Of a stretch of 64,000 bases of DNA, positions 53,763-63,959 are shown piece after piece. The notes under the pieces were generated by a model. The model did not search any database. It saw only the letters and a list, made by a program, of their open reading frames with translations, and had not been told where the DNA came from. Origin of the DNA: Symbiodinium sp. CCMP2592 (taxonomy: Eukaryota > Sar > Dinophyceae > Suessiales > Symbiodiniaceae); contig CAJNDT010000957.1 of NCBI GenBank assembly GCA_905221615.1, forward strand, positions 763,794 to 827,793. Direction: 5' to 3'. Position 1 is the first letter of the stretch. Each line of letters starts with the position of its first letter. The position numbers were made by a program, and so were the translations under genes.

Positions 53763-54522
53763 CACACAGTGTCAGAGTTGCGGACTTTTGTCTGTTATAA
53801 AGCGAGTGCGGTTTGCAGCGGTCTACTATATAATAGAATAAGCAACCCCCCATTGCACACGCATGGTTACAACTTACATTATTCCCGAACTCTTGCAACC
53901 AATGATCTGAATCCCGCGTAAGTCCTACTGTACAGGTCCCAATAAAGAAGCTCCCGGGTCTTTCTTTATCCCTTCCTTGTTTACTGCGAAGGCAGACTGG
54001 GACTGGGCTACGCGTGGCTTCCGCGGCTGGGCCATCTTTCAGGCAGGCTTTGGCGCTTGCAGAGCTTAGGTGTTGCAGGGTTTCGGGTTGGCAGGCAAGC
54101 TCGGGAAGGCGTGTCGAGAGGTCGAACTTGGGGCTCAATGAGTACCTGGCCCTGTGTTCTGCTGGGTGGGAGGAACCTCCCATCTGCCCTACGCTACTCC
54201 CGAACCCTGAATTTAAATGACTGTCACATGTGAACATCCACAGATTCCTTTTTGGATTGTGACTCGGACGATGCGTTTCGGCTCTTCAGGAGAGACATCA
54301 AAGAAAAGTTGTGCATGATAATCCCACTGTTTTAACGAGTCTAAGCCTTAGCAAGTACTACTAAGCTGTTATGATCTTCTTTCTATGGTGAAGAGATTCA
54401 CTGTGGTGCAGATGCTCTTTATTGGTGTTTTTTGCGACGATGTTTTTCGCATATCGATATGATGTTTCTTTAGTTATACGGTTGTGGGCATACAGGGGTT
54501 CGAGGAATGACCTGGCAATCCG

Positions 54523-56163
54523 ATGGCATCTTCGGAGCCAGCGGCAGCCGTACTGGGACATCCCGAGTTTCTGGATGTCGAGCCGTGTATGGACGAGTCA
54601 GTTCCACTAGAGAGGCCCGTTGTGACAAGCGCAACAGGAGGCCGTTTGGTGAAACAGTCAGAGGCTCCACATACGGGCTGTGACGTTACGATTACTGTTC
54701 AGGAGCCTGATGACACTGTTCCGGATCCACGGGTGGCAGCTCGTCTCGTCGGTGATTTCCTTTCCAAGATGCATGTCACCCGACCAGAGATCATCCGGGC
54801 GGTGCCTGTCCGGAAAATATTTCGAGGCCTAGCGAGGCCTCTGAGAGCGCGAGGCGATTACTATCATCTGAGCCGCGTGACCAGCAGCTTCGGGGCATTC
54901 TGGTCGCACAGCTGGCATGGTTCTATTTGCAGGAAGATCTTCACTGTGTTCTTCTTTCACAAAGGCACAGCAGCTACCATATTAAGCGTGCTGGCAGCAA
55001 TTTTCTGCTACATCGCTTTCGGACTTGCGTTTCTTCCTGCTGAAGATGGCCACAGCTGGTGGTGCTTGAGTATTGGTTGTGTCACCTATGTCTTGGTCAT
55101 GCTTGTGTGGCAACCGCAGCAGCTAGTATTTCTCGATCGGGTTTGCATTGCTCAGTGTGACACTGTGCTACAGACAGAAGGGCTACTGAGCCTTGGTGCA
55201 ATCCTCAAAAGCGCGGATTACATGCTGGTTCTTTGGGATTCCTCATGGGCACGACGGCTTTGGTGCATCTTCGAACTCGCCGCCTTCCTTCACAGCAGGT
55301 CCCCGCGTGAGAAGACCCACATCAGTATAAGGCCGACCATGCTGGGGTTTGCCATTTGTGCATCCTGGTTTGCGTGCGTGCTCGGAGGGTTCGCCTTACA
55401 TACTGTCCTCTTTGCACTGTCCGACGGCTACAGCTTTCACACTTACTTAATCTTCATGGCCTGTTGCTTTGTGATTTTCTGGTACATCGCGCACTTGGCC
55501 CGGGAGTACTGCCGTGACATACACACCATGTGCAAGCAAATCAGGCATTTCAGCATTACCAGGGCTGAGTGTTGCTGCTGCTCTACGGACCACACCGTAC
55601 CTGGCAGTGACATCCCGGGCACATGCGACCGTGTGATCATCCTCCACTGCATCAAGACATGGTTCGGTAGCGTCGAAGCCTTTGAGCACTATGTCCAAAA
55701 TGAGGTGTACGACTTGCTGGTGGATCAACTCTCAAACCATGTGATATCATACTGGCGATTAGCCGAGGCCTCTCCCGTTCTCTTTTGGGTCAACCTTGAT
55801 CGGGCGGCACCGAACCTTCGGCTCTTTTTCCAGAGTGGTGTCAGTCAGCCATCTCACCTCGTCGGCAGCTTGCTCTTCCTGAATGGCCTGTGTTTTTGGT
55901 TGGGAGTCTTCCCGATTCTCTTCCGCGTCTTGTTCAGACTGGCTTGGATATTACAAGCAGAGTGCGCTTGCCAAACACTGGATTGGCTCAAGTCCCTTCT
56001 GATCCTGCTGCCCGCAATTTTCATTTTCAGCTTGTTTATTCTTGTCGAGAGTGTCCTCCTTCCTCTTCTGCCAGAGCCGCTGAATTTGATTGGGTTCACG
56101 CTCATAACGATTCCGCTAGCCGCCCTGGCGTGGAATTGCCTATCAGTACCCTTACCTCACTGA
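54523..56163 (+). CDS. Intronless TIR-like multi-membrane protein, 546 aa, probable retrocopy
   Basis: Intact 546-codon frame; in-frame TGA five codons upstream makes ATG 54523 the first start. Residues 1-145 are soluble. Hydrophobic segments lie near 150-171, 179-197, 272-299, 304-326, 446-470, 489-514 and 521-541. Between the second and third is an alpha/beta-like block: LVFLDRVCIAQ (201-211), LGAILKSADYMLVLWDSSWA (224-243) and RRLWCIFELAAFL (244-256). Order and spacing resemble TIR box 2/box 3, with Glu251 where TIR NADases have the catalytic Glu; a TIR N-terminal strand is not seen. A cytosolic-looking loop has C350, C352, C353, H357, C368, C376, conserved in the multi-exon paralogue at 38553-42581. 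Function unknown; HET-like 'D-x-x-C-I-x-Q' resemblance is an alternative. Confidence 0.9.
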   Translation: MASSEPAAAVLGHPEFLDVEPCMDESVPLERPVVTSATGGRLVKQSEAPHTGCDVTITVQEPDDTVPDPRVAARLVGDFLSKMHVTRPEIIRAVPVRKIFRGLARPLRARGDYYHLSRVTSSFGAFWSHSWHGSICRKIFTVFFFHKGTAATILSVLAAIFCYIAFGLAFLPAEDGHSWWCLSIGCVTYVLVMLVWQPQQLVFLDRVCIAQCDTVLQTEGLLSLGAILKSADYMLVLWDSSWARRLWCIFELAAFLHSRSPREKTHISIRPTMLGFAICASWFACVLGGFALHTVLFALSDGYSFHTYLIFMACCFVIFWYIAHLAREYCRDIHTMCKQIRHFSITRAECCCCSTDHTVPGSDIPGTCDRVIILHCIKTWFGSVEAFEHYVQNEVYDLLVDQLSNHVISYWRLAEASPVLFWVNLDRAAPNLRLFFQSGVSQPSHLVGSLLFLNGLCFWLGVFPILFRVLFRLAWILQAECACQTLDWLKSLLILLPAIFIFSLFILVESVLLPLLPEPLNLIGFTLITIPLAALAWNCLSVPLPH

Positions 56164-56199
56164 AGCGTGAGATGAGTCAGACAGCCGCAGGTGAAACTC

Positions 56200-57110
56200 G
56201 ACCTCGGATTTCGTCTGGTGGGATACTGCTGAGGGGATCGAAAAAAGGTGGCACCTCGCTTTGATACTTGCATGTCTCTTTTCAGTCAGGTGCTGGCACT
56301 CGGTCCTCCTAAAGGCGTAAGGCGTAAGCGCATGACTATGCCGGGGAGTGGAATGCAGAATGTTTTTTTGCAGATGCTGTGCGACACGACACCCACCATC
56401 CGAGCGCACAGCACATTGCGCAACTGCGAGTACGTTGGCATATGCAACTCTAAGGCCTTAAACCCTCAAGCCCTCAACCCTCAGCCGAGCTTTTGGGGCA
56501 TCGAAGCTACCTATAGACCTCCTCTTTTGCCAGTTTTTTTGCCAAGGGACTGGGGGTCTGAATGCTGCTTCGAGTGTTTCAAAAAAATCAGGGACCCGGT
56601 GTGCAGAGAACTCCGAAGTGCTCACAGGGTCAGCCCTTGAGGGAAGAGAACTCTTGGCCATGAGGCTTGAAAAAAGGGCGGCGGTAAGAGTTACTCCAAG
56701 GCTTACTTTAAGGGATACTAGAGTTTTTAAGACGGGCATATGATTGGTTGCTCAGGCTGCTGCGGCGATCGAGTTGCTGTTTTACCACAAGCTTGTAAAC
56801 CCAACGGCAGCTGGGTCCCCGGCAGACGTGTTGCGTGTGCCCTGAGGCTGTTTGGGCGTGAGGATCCAAACATGTTAAAAGTTTTCAGGGTTCTGAGTTC
56901 CGAATCCTAAGCCCTGGAGCCTGAGGGCGCAAAAGTCGCGAATGCGGCAGTAGAGCAAGTCTGGCGTCAACGTGCTCGCCGGACGCGAGGGCCTAGTTGT
57001 GAGAGTTGAGACGCGATGAGCTGGCGTAGGAAGTTGCTGCACGGCGAAACTTATGGACAAAGCTGTCCACTTCAGGTACACCCTGAAGCCTAAACCGGGA
57101 CCGTACGCCG
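56200..57110. other. 3' flank of the intronless gene, unassigned
   Basis: No A-rich tail is obvious just after the stop. Short open frames only. Confidence 0.35.
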
Positions 57111-57116
57111 AAGACT

Positions 57117-57195
57117 GATATAGGGGATTATAATTTATAGCTTTTGTATAATGGGTTCCAGAACCTTATTCTAATTATTACGGCCTAAGTTTTGC
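57117..57195 (+). mobile_element. Family II MITE-like element, internally deleted
   Basis: GATATAGGGGATTATAATTT left, then TATAATGGGTTCCAGAACC and TTCTAATTATTACGGCC. Confidence 0.65.
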
Positions 57196-57451
57196 AAAAA
57201 TTGGGATACTCGTCTCCTCTGCCAAGCTCGACTCTGTGCACGTGCCGCAACCCAACCTCTGTACTTGCGAGCTCCTAAAAAACAAACCCTTCGTACTGTG
57301 ACGGACCCACTATCGGTTTCACATTGTCAGACTCCGCACCAATTGCCTCGCCTGGATTGTCCGAGTGTGAGCGCCGAAACCCTGAACCTTAAACAATGAA
57401 GGACTCCCCTCTCGCAACCCTTACAGGTTGCTTCTCAGATGAAAGCCTTGC

Positions 57452-57564
57452 CTAATGTAGGAACCTGATTAAGAAACCCTGGGCCAAAAGCCCCCAAAAT
57501 AGTAGGACTTATATAAGGAACCCTAAGACAGGCCCAAGGTTTCTTAATCAGGTTCCTACATTAG
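57452..57564. mobile_element. Palindromic MITE-like element, ~32-bp arms
   Basis: 57452-57484 and 57533-57564 are near-perfect reverse complements (TGTAGGAACCTGATTAAGAA). Core: AAAATAGTAGGACTTATATA and AGGAACCCTAAG. A shortened copy is at 18055-18117. Confidence 0.9.
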
Positions 57565-57569
57565 ATGCT

Positions 57570-58335
57570 GCTATACTTCAGGGCCTTTGGGCTATACCTT
57601 AGCGTTCAAGAACTCGAAGAGTGTACCGGACCTGGAAATCTGCAGCCGAAATCAGTGCAGTGATCAGGTCAGGTAAACCTGGCACTCCTGATCTGACTCT
57701 CCATCTCCCAAGCCACAGCTGCTGAGATGCCGGTGATCGTCACTGCCGCAGTGCTGCCATGTTTCCTGCCGGTTTGTGCTGCACAGCATGTAGCCTAATT
57801 GAAACGGCGTCCACAGGTGTCGATGTGCTCGGTTGTAAAGCTCCCTTTGCGAGTTACCAAAGGGCAGCTCACACCCTCATGGCCACTGACGTGCCCGCCC
57901 CCCCCCACCCCCACTTCCCCCCCGGAAAACCCGGACTCAACCCTAAACCCTAAACCCTACCCATGACAGATAGCTTGCGGAGTCCTGCGCAGCGCCTCGG
58001 CGCGGGACCGCCTCGGTGGGGGAACCTTCAGGCCAGCTGACGGCGGTTGGACTGGACTGAACCTTAACAAGCTCTATCAGAGGCCCAAAACGAACGCACC
58101 TGGTGGGTCTAAGTTCGGAGGCTCAAGGACTGGTTCCGTACCGCTTCAAGGCTTAACTGCTTCCTCATAGCATGATGCCCCCCAAAGTACAACACCAAGA
58201 ATGGTGCCCCGCCGCGAAACCAAACTCTATGCCCCCTCCGCCCTTGGTTTCCAAAGCCGAAAACCCCAAGCCCTCAGCCCGAAGCTCCCAGCCTTGAGCC
58301 CGAAACCCGAGCCCAAAACTGAAAGCCCTGAACTC
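57570..58335. other. Unassigned region
   Basis: Two CCCTAAA units near 57945-57960; otherwise nothing supported. Confidence 0.35.
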
Positions 58336-58338
58336 TAA

Positions 58339-58446
58339 GGTAGGGGCCTTACGAATCACCTAATACTATTTTGGTGGGTCCTTCTTATATTTATAGTATA
58401 AGGGGCCCCCAAACCCTATTCTAATTATTACTAGTAAGGCCCTTCT
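58339..58446 (+). mobile_element. Family II MITE-like element
   Basis: TAGGGGCCTTACGAATCACC left, TTATTACTAGTAAGGCCC right; interior ATACTATTTTGGTGGGTCC and TATAAGGGGCCCCCAAAC. Confidence 0.85.
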
Positions 58447-58529
58447 ACTAAACCCCAGTCCTCCTAACCTTCGGCAGTTTTAGTATTGGCGCTGGCTCGG
58501 GCCTATATGGCGTATCATGGAATGCATAC

Positions 58530-58544
58530 GCTGATGTACATACA

Positions 58545-58576
<32 letters not shown>

Positions 58577-58735
58577 CACAAATATGCGTTCATCCATACA
58601 GGCATATCGATGTGCATGTACATCTACATGCACTGGAAATAGATAGACACCCATATTAGAACGAGCATACATATATACATCTACGTATATACACAATATA
58701 TACATACATACACACACACACACACATGTAGACCT
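58530..58735. repeat. (CATA)n and CA microsatellites
   Basis: Nine or so CATA units, then ATACAT and (CA)n tracts. Confidence 0.9.
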
Positions 58736-58989
58736 ACATGCACACGGTTATGTATATGAGTATGCAAAGTGTGCATATACAGAAGCATTGATTTATGCGT
58801 GCATACAAACATACTTATATGTTCTTAATGTCTATATGCAGTACGGGATGCAGTATATCGGCCGTAGCTGGTGCTTACGGACCTTCAATTGCAGTGTGCA
58901 GCAAAAAGTCAACACATCCGGCCTTCGCACTGGCACATTAAAACAAACAGAGCCAGGGACGGAGAGATGGAGAAGTGTATAGTGTTCCG

Positions 58990-59750
58990 AAATTAATTAG
59001 GGAAAAGGTTTCAAGCTTGGCGGTTCACTTCGACGTGAAATCTCGTTCGCAGTGAAAGCTGCCGACAACAAGACATAACAGCACGAGCACTGCAAAGCTT
59101 CCCTTCGCTGGGCTAGACCCTGCGTTTTACGCCGCTGTGCAAATCTCTTAGCAAGTTGGAAGTGCCCGGTGAGAGGTGTTATGCAAGTGGAGTGGCTGCC
59201 TTCTTTTTGTGGTTACCGATGAGAGCTACCCACTAAACTAAACCCGGTCACTTCGTAGCCCAATAGACCCTTCCTCAACAGTCGGGTCTTGCGACGTGGC
59301 ACAGAGATGTTCAAATGGCCACGGGCGCCCAAGTTTAGGATCTAAAGTTCAAGCCTCCGAACCTCAGTTCCCGGAGAGGCTGCTGAGTTTGGGCCTCCTT
59401 TTCGCCTGTAGCCTCCTCTTCCTGCGGGCTATTTCAAGCGTCGGTGTGGGTGCCTGGCTGGAGGGGTTCCAGGTATAGGCGGTGCGTAGTGTGGGGTTCG
59501 ACTGATTGTGGCTGTGATCAGGAACGATCATGCTTCAATTCTGGAGAGGGGATAACACGAGTAAGTGAGCCAAGCCTTGGAATTACAATCTCTTGCATCA
59601 GTTTCTCTTGGGTCGTGGGTCGTGTTCTTAGAGGGCTCTACGTACTTGGATCAGGGGGCTCTCGCTGAACATGTCGTGGCCTAGCTACTACCTTTACCTT
59701 CATTTGGTGCCTCCGAACCCTCAAGCAGGGTTCGAATGATGAGAATCTGG
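58990..59750. other. Unassigned region
   Basis: A + frame at 59296-59478 has a hydrophobic C-terminal half, but no family or splice sites are clear. Confidence 0.3.
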
Positions 59751-59757
59751 TTGTGGC

Positions 59758-59850
59758 TGTATTAGAGATTAGAACAGGGTTTCGGAGCCCATTATACTAT
59801 AGTTATTGTAAGGAACCCCCCCAAAATAGTACAGGTTACCTGTATTGAAC
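59758..59850 (-). mobile_element. Family II MITE-like element, reverse orientation
   Basis: AGATTAGAACAGGGTTTCGG, GCCCATTATACTATAGTTAT and AAGGAACCCCCCCAAAATAG mirror the Family II interior. Confidence 0.75.
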
Positions 59851-60329
59851 AGTTTTATTCGGAGAGGTTTGGGCCTGTGAAGTTTGGTCTGGAGTGCAGG
59901 CGGATGAAATTCGGAGTTGCCCCTTGAACAGTTCTTTCTTTCTGTCTGACCGTTCATGGCTCAAGGGTTCATAGGTATGGTCAGTCGTTTCAGGGATGAG
60001 TAGGAGCCGTTGGATTCAGCTTTTGGTCCAGCAGGGTTCGAGCTGGCGGATGGAGTTTAGAAGATAGACATTGACACGCAGAAACCTTGAAGGAGGGACA
60101 CCAGAGAAGCTCAGCAATTCCCCGAACAACGAAGCCCAAAATCCCTCTGCGACCTGCACCCTGAACCCTACATTTTAAATGCTGCTTCGTTTGTCAACTC
60201 ACCAGCACGTTCGCCCCTTAGAGACCGAGCAAAGCGCACCCGTCGACCTGAGGCGTGCTGCTGGCCGTGTTGGGACCCCAGGGTCAGAATGAGTCGTAAC
60301 AATCAATGAGCACAGAAAATCAATAAACA

Positions 60330-60440
60330 CAGGTGTGTGTATATATATATATACATATGAATAACTGTATGTCTGTATATTCATACATGTGTATTTATAT
60401 ACATACATACATACATACATACATACATACACATATACAC
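60330..60440. repeat. (TA)n and (CATA)n microsatellites
   Basis: TATATATA, then a CATA run at 60400-60432. Confidence 0.9.
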
Positions 60441-61093
60441 ATGCGTGTAGTTATTTCTGTGTGGCCCCTTCTTGTCCCTATATTATATACATAAATGTGA
60501 TATGTTTTGAACCTTTTCTAATTATCCTTTTAAGCACACGACAGGGAAAGGGAGGGAGGGCCTTGAAAGCCCTGGTCCTTATCATGCTGGGCCGTTCGTC
60601 GAGGGCGGTCAGTGATATGATCCCAGCTGTTGTTTCTCTTTTCAGGTTTGGGGTAGTTTAGGAATCTAATTCTAATGACTGAGGACTGAGTTCCATAAAC
60701 ATCGGCACTTCGAGGCCGAGGCAACTTAGAAGCGAGAGGCCAATCTCTTGGCTGTACAGCCCACGACCTTGCACCCTCGCCTGACCCCTAAGCCTCAAGC
60801 CCTCAACTTTGACGGACTGGTCAATGCCAAGGGCCTCCAAAGGGCCGGTCTCGTCCCTCCCTGAGATGCCCGGACTTCGGGGAGGGTTTGGGATTGGGAT
60901 TTGGGGTCCTGCAGGGTTGCGACTTCATAGGGTGTTCACAATGGTTACAGGCGTTCCTGCTGTCGTGGGTTCCACACTGGCCAAGGAGGGTTCTTCTGCA
61001 ATGTGAGATGACCAGTACTGTGGAGTGTTCTCGCTGTTCTGCGCTGGTTGCATGGCTGCCGGTTGGGTTCCAATACGGGGCTCGCTGACACAG

Positions 61094-61164
61094 TTTTTGT
61101 TGACGAAGTGCGCCCAGTGCACGAAGGCTTTCACGATTCGACTCTTGCCACGAAAGTAGAAAAG
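61094..61164 (+). CDS. Candidate exon of unknown gene
   Basis: Acceptor GCTGACACAG and donor GAAAAG|GTGAGG bracket VFVDEVRPVHEGFHDSTLAT KVEK (split here for length). A 116-codon minus-strand frame over the same place is the alternative; + is favoured by splice sites and strand bias. Confidence 0.3.
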
Positions 61165-61397
61165 GTGAGGCTCGCACCTGTATACATCTTGCCAATTCAA
61201 CATCTCGCGGCTGAAATACTTCTCGTTGAGCTCCTTGAGCTCATAACTCCTATAAAGGGGACATTTATAACCCACTTATAACTACCCTTGAACTCGGATC
61301 TTTAAACTTCAAAAGAAACCCCTTCTCGCTGCTCCGAGGCTTCGCGTGGAAGCCCTGCTACTGGCACAGGCCTCTCAGTGCTGAAGGGGAGAGGTGT

Positions 61398-61482
61398 AAT
61401 ATAGGGGCCTAATACGTATTAATTAGCTAGACTATTTTGGGGGTTCCTTATTATCCTTATAATTTAATAGGGCCTCTATATC
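61398..61482 (+). mobile_element. Family II MITE-like element
   Basis: AATATAGGGGCCTAATACGT left, ATTTTGGGGGTTCCTTATTA interior, truncated right end TAATAGGGCCTCTATAT. Confidence 0.75.
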
Positions 61483-61489
61483 CGCGAGT

Positions 61490-62620
61490 GTCTTGCTTCA
61501 CCCCTTTGCCTCCGGGCAGCCAGACAAGCAGAATAATGCGCATCCCGGAAAGCTTGGAATTCTCATGCGAAAACACGCGAAGTCGTGAGCGAAAGTTAAG
61601 CCGGTGCATGCCTAGCCACCATTCGTCCAGCTGGTGAGGAGTAGAGTTGGGGTATCTTTCTTGCCTATGAAACCTCAGAGGCTGCATTGAATCTTTCACG
61701 AAGCCAAGGCCGGGTACACCTGCGCAGTTGCAGCATGATCCATAGGATCAAGTTGCGAGAACCTCACCGACCGTACATGTTAAGAAACTCTGGCAAACAG
61801 ACCGTTGAGAATTGAGCTAGCAGCTAGCCACCCGAGGAGTGGCAGATTCGTGCGGGACATCGGGTCCTAAACCGCCAGAACCACTCAAGTCAGCGCCGCA
61901 CAACCCCAAGAAACTCTTCGTAGCCATGGTTCCTAGGCCGCTTTTCGGTTGCAACGATTAACTAAGTTGAGGCTTCCGCGTTTGGGCCTTCCCTTTCAAG
62001 GTTCTTGTTGATCTTGCTGCTGGGCCATGGAGCCGACACAAAACTCGTTAACCCATGCCCGTTGACAGGTTTCGATGCTCAGTCTGAGCCTGTGGCAGTG
62101 GAAGCCACCTTGCCCTGCAGACCCTAAACCCGAATCTGAGTCTGCAGGTGCCGATTCTCTTTGTCTCCTGCTTCGGTTGCAAGGCGGCGTACGGCCGGGA
62201 GCCTAAAGCTTCTTCTAGATTCTAGCTTGGCGTCTTCGGTTTTTTTTACTAGGCTGCACAGCACATTCTCCGGGTGCTTTGAGCTTCGGCTGGGGGTCTC
62301 CCTCAACCAGCACCCACCCTCAGCTTCGGGCTCCTCTGGTGGAGTTTGAGGCTCGGGGCTTCGAGTGCAGTGTCAGAGTTCTTGCACGCCCGGCTCACGA
62401 AGTAGGCTTTTGGATTCTTTCGGTTTGGGGTCTAATTGGTTTGAGGCAGACTGGACGGAGGCCTGGATGAAACACAGGGTGTTGGGGTTCAAGGTTTTGG
62501 GGGGTTTGGCGTTCGGCATCTAGGACTTATGGTTGAAGCTTCCTGCTGCTTTTCTATAAACGCACTCGCCCGACGTTACATATTATTGAGAAGAAGAGAT
62601 GTTAACTACCGGCATGATGT
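61490..62620. other. Unassigned region
   Basis: Only short open frames; no repeat or family motif supported. Confidence 0.3.
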
Positions 62621-62779
62621 CTAACTATCCTTTTTCATTTGCTTCTCCAAACCCTTAAGCCGAGACTGGGCAACCAGTGTTGTATTGATGCACAAGCCCT
62701 GGAAGCCAAGCCGGCTGCGGCTGTGAGATTAAGCAGCGGTTTTGGTCGTGTTGGTCGCGGTGATGGTCGCAACAGTTGC

Positions 62780-62845
62780 AGCAGGCGGAGGAGCAGGAGT
62801 AGTATTATCATTATTGTTGTTATTGTTATTAGTATTGTTTTGTCA
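62780..62845. repeat. Degenerate trinucleotide tract
   Basis: GCAGGCGGAGGAGCAGGAGT passing into ATTATTGTTGTTATTG. Confidence 0.8.
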
Positions 62846-62849
62846 TTAG

Positions 62850-63785
62850 TACTACAGTATGAAGTAGCCCATTTGTCCAACATAGTGCTGTGATCGGGAC
62901 AGCATCCAGCATTTCTACGGCGACTGCTAGGCACCCTGGCCAAAGAGGGCCTTCCGAAGTTCAAGATGGCGCTCCGTGCCGAGACTCGGAGGAAGTTTGG
63001 TTTGTGTACTTGCTTGGAGGAGAATGGGGGCAAGTTCTGCTTATGGCATTGCAGAAGTCTTGGGGGCTTTGTTGGTTCAGTTGTTCACGTTTAGTTTAAA
63101 ACCTACGGCAGCCTGCGTTGCTACTGTCACAAATTGTGGAGTGGAAACATTGGTTTGGGTATGAGTACTGAGGATAAGGCGGTAGTTCATCATGAACGGG
63201 TTCGTCTGTGAGATGTGCATCCCCGATTTGTTCGGGCTTCAGCTGCAGCTTCGAACCGAAACTCCACCCCCCCCTGCCCCCTCACAGCCCCTGTGCACTG
63301 AAGCTCTCGACGGCAAATCAACAGCGTGGCAAGCTATTGCGTTGCTAGCCGACATGTCGCAGCCATAAGGCCTGTGCTCAAAGTTCATTTGCTAGAAGGC
63401 CCTGGGTTTGAGCTTTAGAACACCGAACCGTCGGCGAAATGGTAAGCGATCCGATTTTGGAATTTCCGGGTGATTAGCAATGACTAGGATCTTCATGTTT
63501 CGACACCCACGAGTCGACTGGGGTGTCTTTTTTGTGCTCGGAACTCCATGTCAATCCTGTACAGAAGCTCTTGTTACCCACATTTGAAATACTTGTTTTC
63601 AACTGAGCCTCCTGTTCCTGGACTTCGTTGGAGTCATGCGGTTCTTCCTAGGTGGATGTCATGCATGTCGCCCAGATCCAAAACACAAGCTGTTCTTGAG
63701 GAAAAAGGCCGCAAGTGGCTTCTGACGCTGCTTGCTGCCGCTGGGCCGAACGTGTGGCCAATCGTCACCAGCAGGGGGGGATTCA
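62850..63785. other. Unassigned region
   Basis: No exon with both a clear frame and splice sites; no repeats beyond a C-rich run near 63265-63280. Confidence 0.3.
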
Positions 63786-63788
63786 GAT

Positions 63789-63876
63789 AATATAGGGGGC
63801 TTGAATAATTACCTATATTGTAATAACTTGTGTATCGCGGGCCCCAAAACCCTATTCTAATCTAAGCCCCTATCCT
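63789..63876 (+). mobile_element. Family II MITE-like element, internally deleted
   Basis: AATATAGGGGGCTTGAATAA left, GGGCCCCAAAACCCTATTCT interior, AAGCCCCTATCC right. Confidence 0.75.
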
Positions 63877-63879
63877 ATG

Positions 63880-63959
63880 CTATATGGGTGGTTGTCAAAA
63901 TTATGGTCCTTTTTTGGGCACCCTAAAAGGGATCCTAATGTTGACAACTGCCCATATAG
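63880..63959. mobile_element. Palindromic MITE-like element, 19-bp arms
   Basis: CTATATGGGTGGTTGTCAA and TTGACAACTGCCCATATAG are inverted arms with one mismatch; core GGTCCTTTTTTGGGCACC. It abuts a Family II copy. Confidence 0.8.

Noticed and set aside
59948..59966. Relict spliced-leader candidate (CCGTTCATGGCTCAAG)
   Set aside because: Only the last nine or so bases match the dinoflagellate spliced leader; similar TGGCTCAAG matches occur at 19865 and 55983, so chance is likely. None lies upstream of the intronless gene.
60925..61275. 116-codon minus-strand frame
   Set aside because: Attractive composition, but no family, no confirmed splice sites, and the + strand has a bracketed exon in the same place.
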